Shown here one piece after another: positions 1 to 9,069 of a DNA stretch of 54,954 nt. The stretch's first letter is position 1. Every line of letters begins with the position of its first letter. The stretch spans positions 1-54,954 of the forward strand of contig CBFFRQ010000171.1 of NCBI GenBank assembly GCA_965644315.1. Direction: 5' to 3'. Position numbers and translations under genes: made by a program. Under the pieces are notes generated by a model. That model did not search any database. It saw only the letters and a list, made by a program, of their open reading frames with translations, and was not told where the DNA came from. The stretch comes from Caecitellus pseudoparvulus. Taxonomy: Eukaryota; Bigyra: Bicosoecida.

Positions 1-1328
1 TAACCCTAACCCTAACCCTAACCCTAACCCTAACCCTAACCCTAACCCTAACCCTAACCCTAACCCTAACCCTAACCCTAACCCTAACCCTAACCCTAAC
101 CCTAACCCTAACCCTAACCCTAACCCTAACCCTAACCCTAACCCTAACCCTAACCCTAACCCTAACCCTAACCCTAACCCTAACCCTAACCCTAACCCTA
201 ACCCTAACCCTAACCCTAACCCTAACCCTAACCCTAACCCTAACCCTAACCCTAACCCTAACCCTAACCCTAACCCTAACCCTAACCCTAACCCTAACCC
301 TAACCCTAACCCTAACCCTAACCCTAACCCTAACCCTAACCCTAACCCTAACCCTAACCCTAACCCTAACCCTAACCCTAACCCTAACCCTAACCCTAAC
401 CCTAACCCTAACCCTAACCCTAACCCTAACCCTAACCCTAACCCTAACCCTAACCCTAACCCTAACCCTAACCCTAACCCTAACCCTAACCCTAACCCTA
501 ACCCTAACCCTAACCCTAACCCTAACCCTAACCCTAACCCTAACCCTAACCCTAACCCTAACCCTAACCCTAACCCTAACCCTAACCCTAACCCTAACCC
601 TAACCCTAACCCTAACCCTAACCCTAACCCTAACCCTAACCCTAACCCTAACCCTAACCCTAACCCTAACCCTAACCCTAACCCTAACCCTAACCCTAAC
701 CCTAACCCTAACCCTAACCCTAACCCTAACCCTAACCCTAACCCTAACCCTAACCCTAACCCTAACCCTAACCCTAACCCTAACCCTAACCCTAACCCTA
801 ACCCTAACCCTAACCCTAACCCTAACCCTAACCCTAACCCTAACCCTAACCCTAACCCTAACCCTAACCCTAACCCTAACCCTAACCCTAACCCTAACCC
901 TAACCCTAACCCTAACCCTAACCCTAACCCTAACCCTAACCCTAACCCTAACCCTAACCCTAACCCTAACCCTAACCCTAACCCTAACCCTAACCCTAAC
1001 CCTAACCCTAACCCTAACCCTAACCCTAACCCTAACCCTAACCCTAACCCTAACCCTAACCCTAACCCTAACCCTAACCCTAACCCTAACCCTAACCCTA
1101 ACCCTAACCCTAACCCTAACCCTAACCCTAACCCTAACCCTAACCCTAACCCTAACCCTAACCCTAACCCTAACCCTAACCCTAACCCTAACCCTAACCC
1201 TAACCCTAACCCTAACCCTAACCCTAACCCTAACCCTAACCCTAACCCTAACCCTAACCCTAACCCTAACCCTAACCCTAACCCTAACCCTAACCCTAAC
1301 CCTAACCCTAACCCTAACCCTAACCTAA
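1..1328. repeat. Telomere, (CCCTAA)n / TTAGGG type
   Basis: About 220 uninterrupted CCCTAA units run from the first base to about 1324 and then decay into one short unit (TAACCTAA). The C-rich strand reads 5'->3' inward, as at a left chromosome end, so the G-rich TTAGGG strand has its 3' end at base 1. The homogeneity over 1.3 kb suggests telomerase maintenance, in contrast to the short, spaced telomeric tracts at 4253-4269 and 4456-4479. Confidence 0.98.
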
Positions 1329-1510
1329 CTTTCCAAATGTCAAGCTAATCACAAGTTGTGAAGTGCTAACATTGCCTAATCCAGGCGCTCGTGCACCCAA
1401 GTGTGGTGTTGCACAGTGCTTGCTGGTTGGGTGGTGCGCACCGGGGCGGGGTAGTGCGAATTCCGCACACCATCGCACCGTGGCTCCCAGTTTGCGCCCT
1501 CGGTCGGGGC

Positions 1511-3637
1511 ATGCACCTGGGATCGACATCAAAAGCATCATTGACAAGCATCATGAACGCCCAAGTGGATCAAGTCCTGGGGGTCCTCTTCGTGGAGGGG
1601 TGCCTGAAGCGCAAGCAAGTGCTCGGCCCCAGAACAGGTGTCTTCACTGACATGCCACGTCGGGGTGCCGCACGCACCTTCGAGCTTGGAGGACCCCTGC
1701 CCAAGACTGATCATGATAGTTCATCTTCGGCACGGGACATGTGGCTCGAGGTCTATGGGGAAGCCGCCGAACGGCTGATCCCAGGGCTGAGTGCGGAATT
1801 CGGCAACGCCAATGCGGCCCTGCGCCAGGGACCCACCGGATCGCCAACCATCCTCGTCACGCTCGGAAGTGAGGGTGATTCACCAACAGTGGCACGTCAA
1901 CTTCGCATTCTTGCTGCTCAAGAGGACGACTTCGCCATTCGAGTCGGCCAAGGTGGGTTCGTCGCCGTGGCCTACACCAACACCAAGCAGTTCGCATCGG
2001 CGAAGGCGAAAGTGAAGGTGAAGGCCCACCCCACCGCCATCCAAGTGGCCCACCAAGTGACCAAGGAAGCAACCGAAATCGCCTGCCAGTCAGGTGATGT
2101 TGCCAAGGTCATGTGCCTCGTTAGGTCCCACTTCGACCATGGCCCCGTGCCAGCCCAAGCCGTCCGTCCCAGTGTCAGACAATCCGTCCCCTCCGAGGGT
2201 GATGCACCTGTCGACACCAAGACACCATCGACCTGGACTGACACTCAGCTCGACAAGGCACCGAAGAAGAAGAAGACCCGTCGAGGCAAGCGAGGAAAGG
2301 GCAAGTCAGCCGGACGATCCCTCACCTTCGAGGACGTCTTCATCAAGAACGTCCGGCCACCTGCACCTCGACCAACCTCACCACCTGCCACCCAAGGCTC
2401 ACCCAAAGATACCGTCACCACCCCTGTGGTGCATGCCATGTTGCCTTCATCAAGGGTGCAGCGGGGCGTCGACCGCAAGTGGCCGTCCCCCACCCCGTCG
2501 GGCGAGGCAAGCCCCGAGGTGCACCGGTATCGGCCGTCTGCAGCAGCAGCATGGGAGGTGATCACAAGGGTGGTGCCTCTTCATGACAGTGTGCGGACAC
2601 CCGAGCACCTGGCCGAGTACCCCATCAAGCCTGGCCCTCTGGCCGACCTGCTGTCATCGACCCACGTGTACTCTAACGTGGGGGGGCGGGCCTGTGTCCA
2701 GGCCTGTCTCGAGACGGCAGCAGGGGAGAGGGTCTTCGAGGCTGGGGACCTCCTCCTACTCCAGCATGCAGCCACCATCAACGCTGCCCAGCTTGCCTTC
2801 AAGCACATGGTCAGGCAGCTGGAGGGGGTGGTCAGTGACTCGTCCAGCTCGGACATCATGGACGTCGGCCAGAAGCCACCCTCCCCCTTCCGCTCAGACG
2901 GGCAACGGGTGGCCGTCTTCCGCAACATGCTGCACCAGCACTCGCCGGATGACACCTTCCTGGCCCCAGGTACACCACCAGTCCTGCTTCCCGGCCTGCA
3001 CCTGCTCATCGACCGCATCAACCAAGGGTACCGTGCCCCAGCCGGGCATGATGACCTTGGCCAGGCCGGCGTCGACCCCAGCCAGGTTGATGAAGAGGGT
3101 GACCAAGAGGGGCACCTCGACGGAGTGCTGTATGCCTTCGCACTTCGAGAGGTGTGGACCGACAACACGGCCCATCTGCAGCTCATCCTCGTCGACCATG
3201 ATCGAGGCAAGCTGGTGCTGTGGAACCCCGACATCCCTGACCTCCATGACGAGCTGCCCCTGCACAAGTGCATGACCCGGCTGGCAGCCGAAGGCATCAA
3301 CGTCTTGTACCGGATCTGGACCACACCCGAGGCGGGCAGTCCAGCACCCTTCCGGGACAGGCTTCGAGGGGCACTCCAGTCTCTCCGAGATGACTTCCCC
3401 CCCCTGCCTCACAAGGCCACCGACGGCACCGTGCACCCCCAGACCCTCATCGCTGGCAAGGGCACAAGGGTGGCCATGCCTCATGGGCGGATGACCCGAC
3501 AGCAGGCCGCCACCCTGGAGGCTGAGGTCAAGGACCCCCTCAAGCGGCTGGTGCCTGAAGACGGCGAGGGTCGCCTGCCCAAGGTCAAGGATGTGCCCCA
3601 CATCTCGATCGGGCAGATGGGTGGACGCCTGATGTAA
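1511..3637 (+). CDS. Retroelement ORF1-like protein with C-terminal cysteine-peptidase-like domain (unit A)
   Basis: 708 aa from the first in-frame ATG (1511; the frame is open upstream from a GTG at 1391, and a second ATG lies at 1553). The middle has a strongly basic patch (KKKKTRRGKRGKGK) followed by FEDVF, paralleling a basic patch and WEEIL in the ORF1 of unit C. The C-terminal third has GGRACVQACLE (Cys codon 2693), AHLQLILVDH (His codon 3173) and LWNPDIPD, matching in order and spacing GSSCGQAVLQ, GHVATLVFDH and IIDPDTPD of unit C. Cys-His-Asn/Asp order is that of papain-fold peptidases, and the CxQxCL start recalls Josephin domains. Function is inferred: an RNA-binding Gag-like N-terminal part plus a possible protease. 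No RT follows it. Confidence 0.7.
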   Translation: MHLGSTSKASLTSIMNAQVDQVLGVLFVEGCLKRKQVLGPRTGVFTDMPRRGAARTFELGGPLPKTDHDSSSSARDMWLEVYGEAAERLIPGLSAEFGNANAALRQGPTGSPTILVTLGSEGDSPTVARQLRILAAQEDDFAIRVGQGGFVAVAYTNTKQFASAKAKVKVKAHPTAIQVAHQVTKEATEIACQSGDVAKVMCLVRSHFDHGPVPAQAVRPSVRQSVPSEGDAPVDTKTPSTWTDTQLDKAPKKKKTRRGKRGKGKSAGRSLTFEDVFIKNVRPPAPRPTSPPATQGSPKDTVTTPVVHAMLPSSRVQRGVDRKWPSPTPSGEASPEVHRYRPSAAAAWEVITRVVPLHDSVRTPEHLAEYPIKPGPLADLLSSTHVYSNVGGRACVQACLETAAGERVFEAGDLLLLQHAATINAAQLAFKHMVRQLEGVVSDSSSSDIMDVGQKPPSPFRSDGQRVAVFRNMLHQHSPDDTFLAPGTPPVLLPGLHLLIDRINQGYRAPAGHDDLGQAGVDPSQVDEEGDQEGHLDGVLYAFALREVWTDNTAHLQLILVDHDRGKLVLWNPDIPDLHDELPLHKCMTRLAAEGINVLYRIWTTPEAGSPAPFRDRLRGALQSLRDDFPPLPHKATDGTVHPQTLIAGKGTRVAMPHGRMTRQQAATLEAEVKDPLKRLVPEDGEGRLPKVKDVPHISIGQMGGRLM

Positions 3638-4252
3638 GTCACCTGTGGGGGCATACTCCCTGTGCCACACATGACTGAAGCTTTGTGTCGCGACCGACGC
3701 ACATAGCTGACATCGGACATTGGAAAGTCCAACCCAACCTCACCATCACCAACCCAACATCGATACCAACACATCAGGACTCGGCTCAGTGGAAGGGGAA
3801 GGCACTTGCAGCAAGATCTGTGAGGCCGCCCCCAAACCTGAGCCGAAGGGACAGCCGGGCTGGGTCGTGTGCTTGCATCTCAGCAACACCCAGTCCGTGT
3901 CGAGTCCATATCCTCCAGCCCACACCGCCACCCAAGCCAAGCAAGTCGGGTCTCCACCCCTGGACATCGGACCGAGACGGACGAGACTGGACTGGACGGA
4001 CAAGACAAGAGTGGACCGAGACCTGGACCTACACCTCAAGACCATCCCACCGGGGCGGGCGCTGAAGCGCCAAGACAGACGGCGACTTATACAACGGACA
4101 CGAGTCTGTGCTAGTCGCAAAGCCGTGCAAGCGGTGCCGTCGTGGTGTCTGTGTCACTGCATTCTGTTGTGGCGCAGGTGGCACCACATGTCCAAGCCCA
4201 AGCTGTACCATGATGTAGCCTGCATGGAGGCAATCTGCAATGCATTGAGTAG
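3638..4252 (+). other. 3' non-coding region of unit A
   Basis: No convincing coding frame is present. The last ~130 bp align with unit B at 4270-4455, with shared blocks near AAGCGGT, TGCATT.TG and CAAGCTGTAC, marking this as a family-specific 3' end. It ends at the telomeric tract at 4253. Confidence 0.55.
4239..4247 (+). other. AATGCATTG 3'-end motif of unit A
   Basis: Palindromic-core nonamer five bases before CTAACCCTAACCC. The same nonamer occurs at 4440 and 14618 in equivalent positions, so it probably marks the RNA 3' end recognised for reverse transcription. Confidence 0.55.
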
Positions 4253-4269
4253 CTAACCCTAACCCTAAC
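4253..4269. repeat. Internal telomeric tract between units A and B
   Basis: CTAACCCTAACCCTAAC, nearly three telomere units in the same orientation as the terminal telomere, at the 3' junction of unit A. It is either the remnant of the chromosome end onto which A was added or a templated 3' end of the element RNA. Confidence 0.9.
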
Positions 4270-4455
4270 GGGCAGGGACCTGCCCTAGCAAGTGGCGGCA
4301 GATATAACGGGTGCAAGCCTGTGTTTGTTGCGAATCCGCGCCAAGCGGTAGCCGCTGTGGCGTCCTACATGTGCAGAGGTGCATTGTGGGGCGCCCGTGT
4401 GACGCTCAAGCTGTACGGTGCCAAGCTGTGCCGAGGTGAAATGCATTGTGAGTTG
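4270..4455 (+). mobile_element. Retroelement unit B, short 5'-truncated tail
   Basis: A 186-bp segment bounded on both sides by telomeric tracts. It aligns with the 3' end of unit A and ends AATGCATTG-tgagttg-CTAACCC. It begins with a small inverted repeat (GGGCAGG-ga-CCTGCCC, 4270-4285). No coding capacity is apparent. The structure is typical of a 5'-truncated LINE insertion. Confidence 0.65.
4440..4448 (+). other. AATGCATTG 3'-end motif of unit B
   Basis: Second copy of the nonamer, seven bases before the next telomeric tract. Confidence 0.55.
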
Positions 4456-4479
4456 CTAACCCTAACCCTAACCCTAACC
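4456..4479. repeat. Internal telomeric tract between units B and C
   Basis: Four CTAACC units in the same orientation as the terminal telomere, at the junction of unit B (3' end) with unit C (5' end). The tract is in frame with the downstream ORF1 and would be read as repeating Leu-Thr, which is probably fortuitous. Confidence 0.9.
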
Positions 4480-7400
4480 AAAAGCGCCACTGGCAGCGCG
4501 GGGGCAGCTCAGCCGGGCACAGTCTCTGTGGCACCTGCAACGGGGGAAGAAGAGAGCGAAACGCTGCCCCACACGTGCAGCACGGCACCCCATTCCAACC
4601 GTTGTGGTGAGAGGAGAGCCTCAGGCAGCACAGTGGCAGCAAAACCCACACCAGGCTCTGCTGCACCTGGAAAGAATCAGGCGAAGGGCCTGCCATCCCC
4701 CACACCAACAGCGGAACCCTGCCTGACGAGTGTTGACAGCCACGACAGATCAGTAGATGCTGATCAGACGGACACAGCACAAAGACGTTCACCATCAGGC
4801 GAAACGGGGGGAAACACACGGCACCCTCGCACAAAGACAACAAAGCGAGGGCGGCGTGGAAGGAGAAGTGCACGTGCATTCGAACAAGGGAAGCGAAATA
4901 TGGGAAAGGTAAAAGATTGCACAGACACACGGCAAGATCATGCACCTCACTCCGCACCCGACAAACGGAAAGGGCCAAGAGTGATACACCCTTCCTGGGA
5001 GGAGATCTTGCAAACAGATATCTCTGTTCCCCCTCAAAGCGATCTCCCAACATCCAGGGTGAAAACGCCACACGCAGGAAAAGGGAGCTCACCCAGCACA
5101 AGTCAAGCTTACATCCCTGGGCTCTCAGCTGGAAAGGCAGCAACCACCACTCATAGCATTTCATTGCCAAATGCGGGTGGCAAACATACCCCAACCAGTA
5201 CACAAAGTGTCAAGGAGACCCTGCACCGGAAGCAAGGCGGGCAACACACTGGAAACACTGATAAACGGGCGGCGGCAAATATCCGCCATGACGTTTCATC
5301 ACCCACGGAAAGCAAAAAGGAACTGGACACAACTGCTCGTGCCGATCTGACCACTCAATGTCCTGCTTCGGCTCATCAGACCACTCCCAGCGCAAACGCA
5401 GAAGCGACAGCTCCGCCCCAAAGCGTTTCACCCATACCGCACAGTTCAACGAGCAAATGCTCCAAGCTCGACAGGTCGGTGAGGCCTTCGAAGGAAGGAA
5501 ACGCTGCTTCACGTACCACTGTACCGAAGAAAACCGCGAAAGCCACTGCCAAGTACGATTGGACTTCCGCGCTTGACTACAACATCAGCCTCGACGAACA
5601 GGTAGCCTTCCTTCTAGCTAAATGCCGTGAAGAACTCGAAGACCGCCCCCGTGGTGTCGAGGCGGAGGCGGCCGGGGCGCCCACCAGCCCCGCTCTCCCC
5701 GCGGAGGGCAGGCGTGGCGGGACAGGCGGGCAGGCACCTGCGGAAGTTGAGGTGATCACCACCCACCCCGGCCGAGACCGCCGACACCCCCGTGGTGTCG
5801 AGGCGGAGGCGGCCGGGGCGCCCACCAGCCCCGCTCTCCCCGCGGAGGGCAGGCGTGGCGGGACAGGCGGGCAGGCACCTGCGGAAGTTGAGGTGATCAC
5901 CACCCACCCCGGCCGGAACCGCCGACACACTCGTGGTGTCGAGGCGGAGGCGGCCGGGGCGCCCACCAGCCCCGCTCTCCCCGCGGAGGGCAGGCGTGGC
6001 GGGACAGGCGGGCAGGCACCTGCGGAAGTTGAGGTGACCACCACCCACCCCGGCCGGAACCGCCGACACCCCCGTGGTGTCGAGGCGGAGGCGGCCGGGG
6101 CGCCCACCAGCCCCGCTCTCCCCGCGGAGGGCAGGCGTGGCGGGACAGGCGGGCAGGCACCTGCGGAAGTTGAGGTGACCACCACCCACCCCGGCCGAGA
6201 CCGCCGACACACTCGTGGTGTCGAGGCGGAGGCGGCCGGGGCGCCCACCAGCCCCGCTCTCCCCGCGGAGGGCAGGCGTGGCGGGACAGGCGGGCAGGCA
6301 CCTGCGGAAGTTGAGGTGACCACCACCCACCCCGGCCGGAACCGCCGACACCCCCGTGGTGTCGAGGCGGAGGCGGCCGGGGCGCCCACCAGCCCCGCTC
6401 TCCCCGCGGAGGGCAGGCGTGGCGGGACAGGCGGGCAGGCACCTGCGGAAGTTGAGGTGACCACCACCCACCCCGGCCGGAACCGCCGACACACTCGTGG
6501 TGTCGAGGCGGAGGCGGCCGGGGCGCCCACCAGCCCCGCTCTCCCCGCGGAGGGCAGGCGTGGCGGGACAGGCGGGCAGGCACCTGCGGAAGTTGAGTTG
6601 ATCACCACCCACCCCGGCCGAGACCGCCGACACACTCGTGGTGTCGAGGCGGAGGCGGCCGGGGCGCCCACCAGCCCCGCTCTCCCCGCGGAGGGCAGGC
6701 GTGGCGGGACAGGCGGGCAGGCACCTGCGGAAGTTGAGGTGACCACCACCCACCCCGGCCGGAACCGCCGACACACTCGTGGTGTCGAGGCGGAGGCGGC
6801 CGGGGCGCCCACCAGCCCCGCTCTCCCCGCGGAGGGCAGGCGTGGCGGGACAGGCGGGCAGGCACCTGCGGAAGTTGAGGTGATCACCACCCACCCCGGC
6901 CGGAACCGCCGACACCCCCGTGGTGTCGAGGCGGAGGCGGCCGGGGCGCCCACCAGCCCCGCTCTCCCCGCGGAGGGCAGGCGTGGCGGGACAGGCGGGC
7001 AGGTACCTGCGGAAGTTGAGGTGATCACCACCCACCCCGGCCGGAACCGCCGACACACTCGTGGTGTCGAGGCGGAGGCGGCCGGGGCGCCCACCAGCCC
7101 CGCTCTCCCCGCGGAGGGCAGGCGTGGCGGGACAGGCGGGCAGGCACCTGCGGAAGTTGAGGTGATCACCACCCACCCCGGCCGAGACCGCCGACACACT
7201 CGTGGTGTCGAGGCGGAGGCGGCCGGGGCGCCCACCAGCCCCGCTCTCCCCGCGGAGGGCAGGCGTGGCGGGACAGGCGGGCAGGCACCTGCGGAAGTTG
7301 AGGTGATCACCACCCACCCCGGCCGGAACCGCCGACACCCCCGTGGTGTCGAGGCGGAGGCGGCCGGGGCGCCCACCAGCCCCGCTCTCCCCGCGGAGGG

Positions 7401-9069
7401 CAGGCGTGGCGGGACAGGCGGGCAGGCACCTGCGGAAGTTGAGGTGACCACCACCCACCCCGGCCGGAACCGCCGACACACTCGTGGTGTCGAGGCGGAG
7501 GCGGCCGGGGCGCCCACCAGCCCCGCTCTCCCCGCGGAGGGCAGGCGTGGCGGGACAGGCGGGCAGGCATCTGCGGAAGTTGAGGTGATCACCACCCACC
7601 CCGGCCGGAACCGCCGACACACTCGTGGTGTCGAGGCGGAGGCGGCCGGGGCGCCCACCAGCCCCGCTCTCCCCGCGGAGGGCAGGCGTGGCGGGACAGG
7701 CGGGCAGGCACCTGCGGAAGTTGAGGTGATCACCACCCACCCCGGCCGAGACCGCCGACACACTCGTGGTGTCGAGGCGGAGGCGGCCGGGGCGCCCACC
7801 AGCCCCATCCCACCTGCGAAAAGTACTCATGGAGAAGAAGATGTAACAGACGCCGCCAAGGCTGCCACTCACCACCCTCTTGCGGAACTTGGGGTAGAAC
7901 GGCGTGATGCTTCACTGTCACCGCGAGGCCAACAGGGCCAACGTGGCGAGTCAGCGACCGCCAGGATCGACCATCGCGAAGGGGAGCCTGTGACAACCCT
8001 CATTACGGATGCTGAGGTGTCGGATGTGCCGACCTGCGGAACTTTGTCCCCCACGACGAAGTGGCGCGAAGATGCTGCGACAGGCGACGACGACTACCTG
8101 CAAGCTGCCCACGCAGCAGTAGTACGCGCCTCCACCGCCTTTCTGGCCGCAACTCGCGATCTTGAGTCGCCCATCATCGACCTCGAAGTCTCCCAGGACT
8201 CGCTGGCTCCAGCATGCGCGGGTGCGGGCGAGGATGCCGCGGCGGGGCCGGACGAAACGCTGCCTGAGATCCGGCATCCAGGTCGCACGCGAGACCATGC
8301 GGCGTGGCTCCGCGACCACGCTGGTGCGGCAGCAACAGGCTCCAGGGACCTTCCCCGGGTCCTGGCACAGGAACACGCCCGGACGCCGACGCTTGACTTC
8401 CGCCGCACGCCCAAGGGCCACCCCCTCCATGCCCTTGGGCTTGAGAGGACCTTCGTCAACGCGACGGGCAGCTCATGCGGCCAGGCGGTTCTTCAAACGC
8501 TTCTACAAGACACCCCCAACGGAAGCATGTGGACGACGCACTTCCGACATGCGACCATCCTGGAGAACGCGTTACGCATCGCGTCGTGCCCAGGTCCGGT
8601 GGAGAGCATGAGTTCCGCAGCTATGTCACTTAGCCCATCGGAGGCGGGGGACACACTGGGACCACTGATGTCCGCGGCCAGAGCCGTCCACATGGCCAGT
8701 GCACACGTGGGCCCCGACGAGTCATGGCCACCTCGGATGCTTCTCGCATCCCTGGTCCTGCTCGTCGAACTTACGAACGAAAGTCTCGCTCTTGATGACT
8801 CGAAGCGGGCTGCGTTCGCGGTGGGGTTGATGAAGTCGAAAACGGACCAGGGCCACGTGGCCACGCTGGTCTTCGACCACGTCAACCAATGCACCACCAT
8901 CATCGATCCGGACACCCCGGACAGGGCCAGCTGGGTGGAGGTGCACGGACCTCTGCCCGAAACCGGGGAGCCACCCATGCCCCCTGCCTCGAGGCCATGT
9001 TCACGGTCTACACGTGTGTCCCGGCCTCGCACGGAAGGGAGGGCATGGTGGATGCCCGGTTACGCTTAG
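4480..9069 (+). CDS. Retroelement ORF1 with 47-aa repeats and cysteine-peptidase-like domain (unit C)
   Basis: The frame is open from upstream of 4480 to a stop at 9069; the first ATG inside the unit is 4900, but a conserved basic patch (RGRRGRR) precedes it, so the natural start is unclear. Layout: Ser/Thr/Pro/Lys-rich N-terminus with basic motifs and HPSWEEIL near 5000; 15 full 47-aa repeats plus a partial (5650-7806); a linker; then a domain with GSSCGQAVLQTLL (Cys codon 8476), GHVATLVFDH (His codon 8854) and IIDPDTPD, homologous to the C-terminus of the unit A protein. After about 8985 homology to unit A continues in the frame of the next ORF, so the final ~30 residues are probably out-of-frame readthrough. 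Role: putative Gag-like protein with a papain-superfamily-like domain. Activity is inferred only. Confidence 0.7.
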   Translation, partial: KSATGSAGAAQPGTVSVAPATGEEESETLPHTCSTAPHSNRCGERRASGSTVAAKPTPGSAAPGKNQAKGLPSPTPTAEPCLTSVDSHDRSVDADQTDTAQRRSPSGETGGNTRHPRTKTTKRGRRGRRSARAFEQGKRNMGKVKDCTDTRQDHAPHSAPDKRKGPRVIHPSWEEILQTDISVPPQSDLPTSRVKTPHAGKGSSPSTSQAYIPGLSAGKAATTTHSISLPNAGGKHTPTSTQSVKETLHRKQGGQHTGNTDKRAAANIRHDVSSPTESKKELDTTARADLTTQCPASAHQTTPSANAEATAPPQSVSPIPHSSTSKCSKLDRSVRPSKEGNAASRTTVPKKTAKATAKYDWTSALDYNISLDEQVAFLLAKCREELEDRPRGVEAEAAGAPTSPALPAEGRRGGTGGQAPAEVEVITTHPGRDRRHPRGVEAEAAGAPTSPALPAEGRRGGTGGQAPAEVEVITTHPGRNRRHTRGVEAEAAGAPTSPALPAEGRRGGTGGQAPAEVEVTTTHPGRNRRHPRGVEAEAAGAPTSPALPAEGRRGGTGGQAPAEVEVTTTHPGRDRRHTRGVEAEAAGAPTSPALPAEGRRGGTGGQAPAEVEVTTTHPGRNRRHPRGVEAEAAGAPTSPALPAEGRRGGTGGQAPAEVEVTTTHPGRNRRHTRGVEAEAAGAPTSPALPAEGRRGGTGGQAPAEVELITTHPGRDRRHTRGVEAEAAGAPTSPALPAEGRRGGTGGQAPAEVEVTTTHPGRNRRHTRGVEAEAAGAPTSPALPAEGRRGGTGGQAPAEVEVITTHPGRNRRHPRGVEAEAAGAPTSPALPAEGRRGGTGGQVPAEVEVITTHPGRNRRHTRGVEAEAAGAPTSPALPAEGRRGGTGGQAPAEVEVITTHPGRDRRHTRGVEAEAAGAPTSPALPAEGRRGGTGGQAPAEVEVITTHPGRNRRHPRGVEAEAAGAPTSPALPAEGRRGGTGGQAPAEVEVTTTHPGRNRRHTRGVEAEAAGAPTSPALPAEGRRGGTGGQASAEVEVITTHPGRNRRHTRGVEAEAAGAPTSPALPAEGRRGGTGGQAPAEVEVITTHPGRDRRHTRGVEAEAAGAPTSPIPPAKSTHGEEDVTDAAKAATHHPLAELGVERRDASLSPRGQQGQRGESATARIDHREGEPVTTLITDAEVSDVPTCGTLSPTTKWREDAATGDDDYLQAAHAAVVRASTAFLAATRDLESPIIDLEVSQDSLAPACAGAGEDAAAGPDETLPEIRHPGRTRDHAAWLRDHAGAAATGSRDLPRVLAQEHARTPTLDFRRTPKGHPLHALGLERTFVNATGSSCGQAVLQTLLQDTPNGSMWTTHFRHATILENALRIASCPGPVESMSSAAMSLSPSEAGDTLGPLMSAARAVHMASAHVGPDESWPPRMLLASLVLLVELTNESLALDDSKRAAFAVGLMKSKTDQGHVATLVFDHVNQCTTIIDPDTPDRASWVEVHGPLPETGEPPMPPASRPCSRSTRVSRPRTEGRAWWMPGYA
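5650..7806 (+). repeat. 141-bp tandem array (15 full units plus one partial) inside ORF1
   Basis: Units begin CGTGGTGTCGAGG at 5650 and every 141 bp to 7765, each encoding RGVEAEAAGAPTSP...RRH[P/T]. Variation is confined to a few sites (ATC/ACC giving Ile/Thr, GAGAC/GGAAC giving Asp/Asn, CCCC/ACT before the unit end), with single exceptions such as the Leu codon near 6597 and the Ser codon near 7569. Near-identity of units indicates recent homogenisation. The array is so GC-rich that several other frames, including two minus-strand frames of about 740-750 codons, are open. Confidence 0.97.

Larger units (their letters stand above)
1329..4252 (+). mobile_element. Subtelomeric retroelement unit A (ORF1 only, no RT)
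   Basis: This is the stretch between the terminal telomere and the first internal telomeric tract. It carries one long reading frame (1511-3637) related at its C-terminus to ORF1 of the full element at 4480-14653, then about 615 bp of non-coding DNA ending AATGCATTG-agtag-CTAACCC. No endonuclease or reverse-transcriptase motif lies downstream of the ORF, so the unit looks non-autonomous or internally deleted. Its last ~130 bp can be aligned with unit B (shared AAGCGGT, CAAGCTGTAC and terminal AATGCATTG blocks). The 5' boundary is unknown and the copy may be 5'-truncated. That it is a retroelement is inferred from ORF homology and junction structure. Confidence 0.7.

Noticed and set aside
3638-4252. 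Remnant reverse transcriptase downstream of unit A ORF1
   Set aside because: All frames were read and no RT or endonuclease motif was found.
4321-4479. In-frame N-terminal extension of ORF1 through unit B and the telomeric tract (Leu-Thr repeats)
   Set aside because: It crosses an element junction and starts at a GTG; the open frame is a consequence of the CTAACC repeat having no stop in that frame.
5650-7806. CRISPR-like array
   Set aside because: Units are contiguous 141-bp coding repeats without unique spacers, in a eukaryotic retroelement.
5577-7875. Two minus-strand frames of ~740-750 codons over the 141-bp array
   Set aside because: They are shadows of a GC-rich array whose unit is a multiple of three; outside the array they have no coding character.
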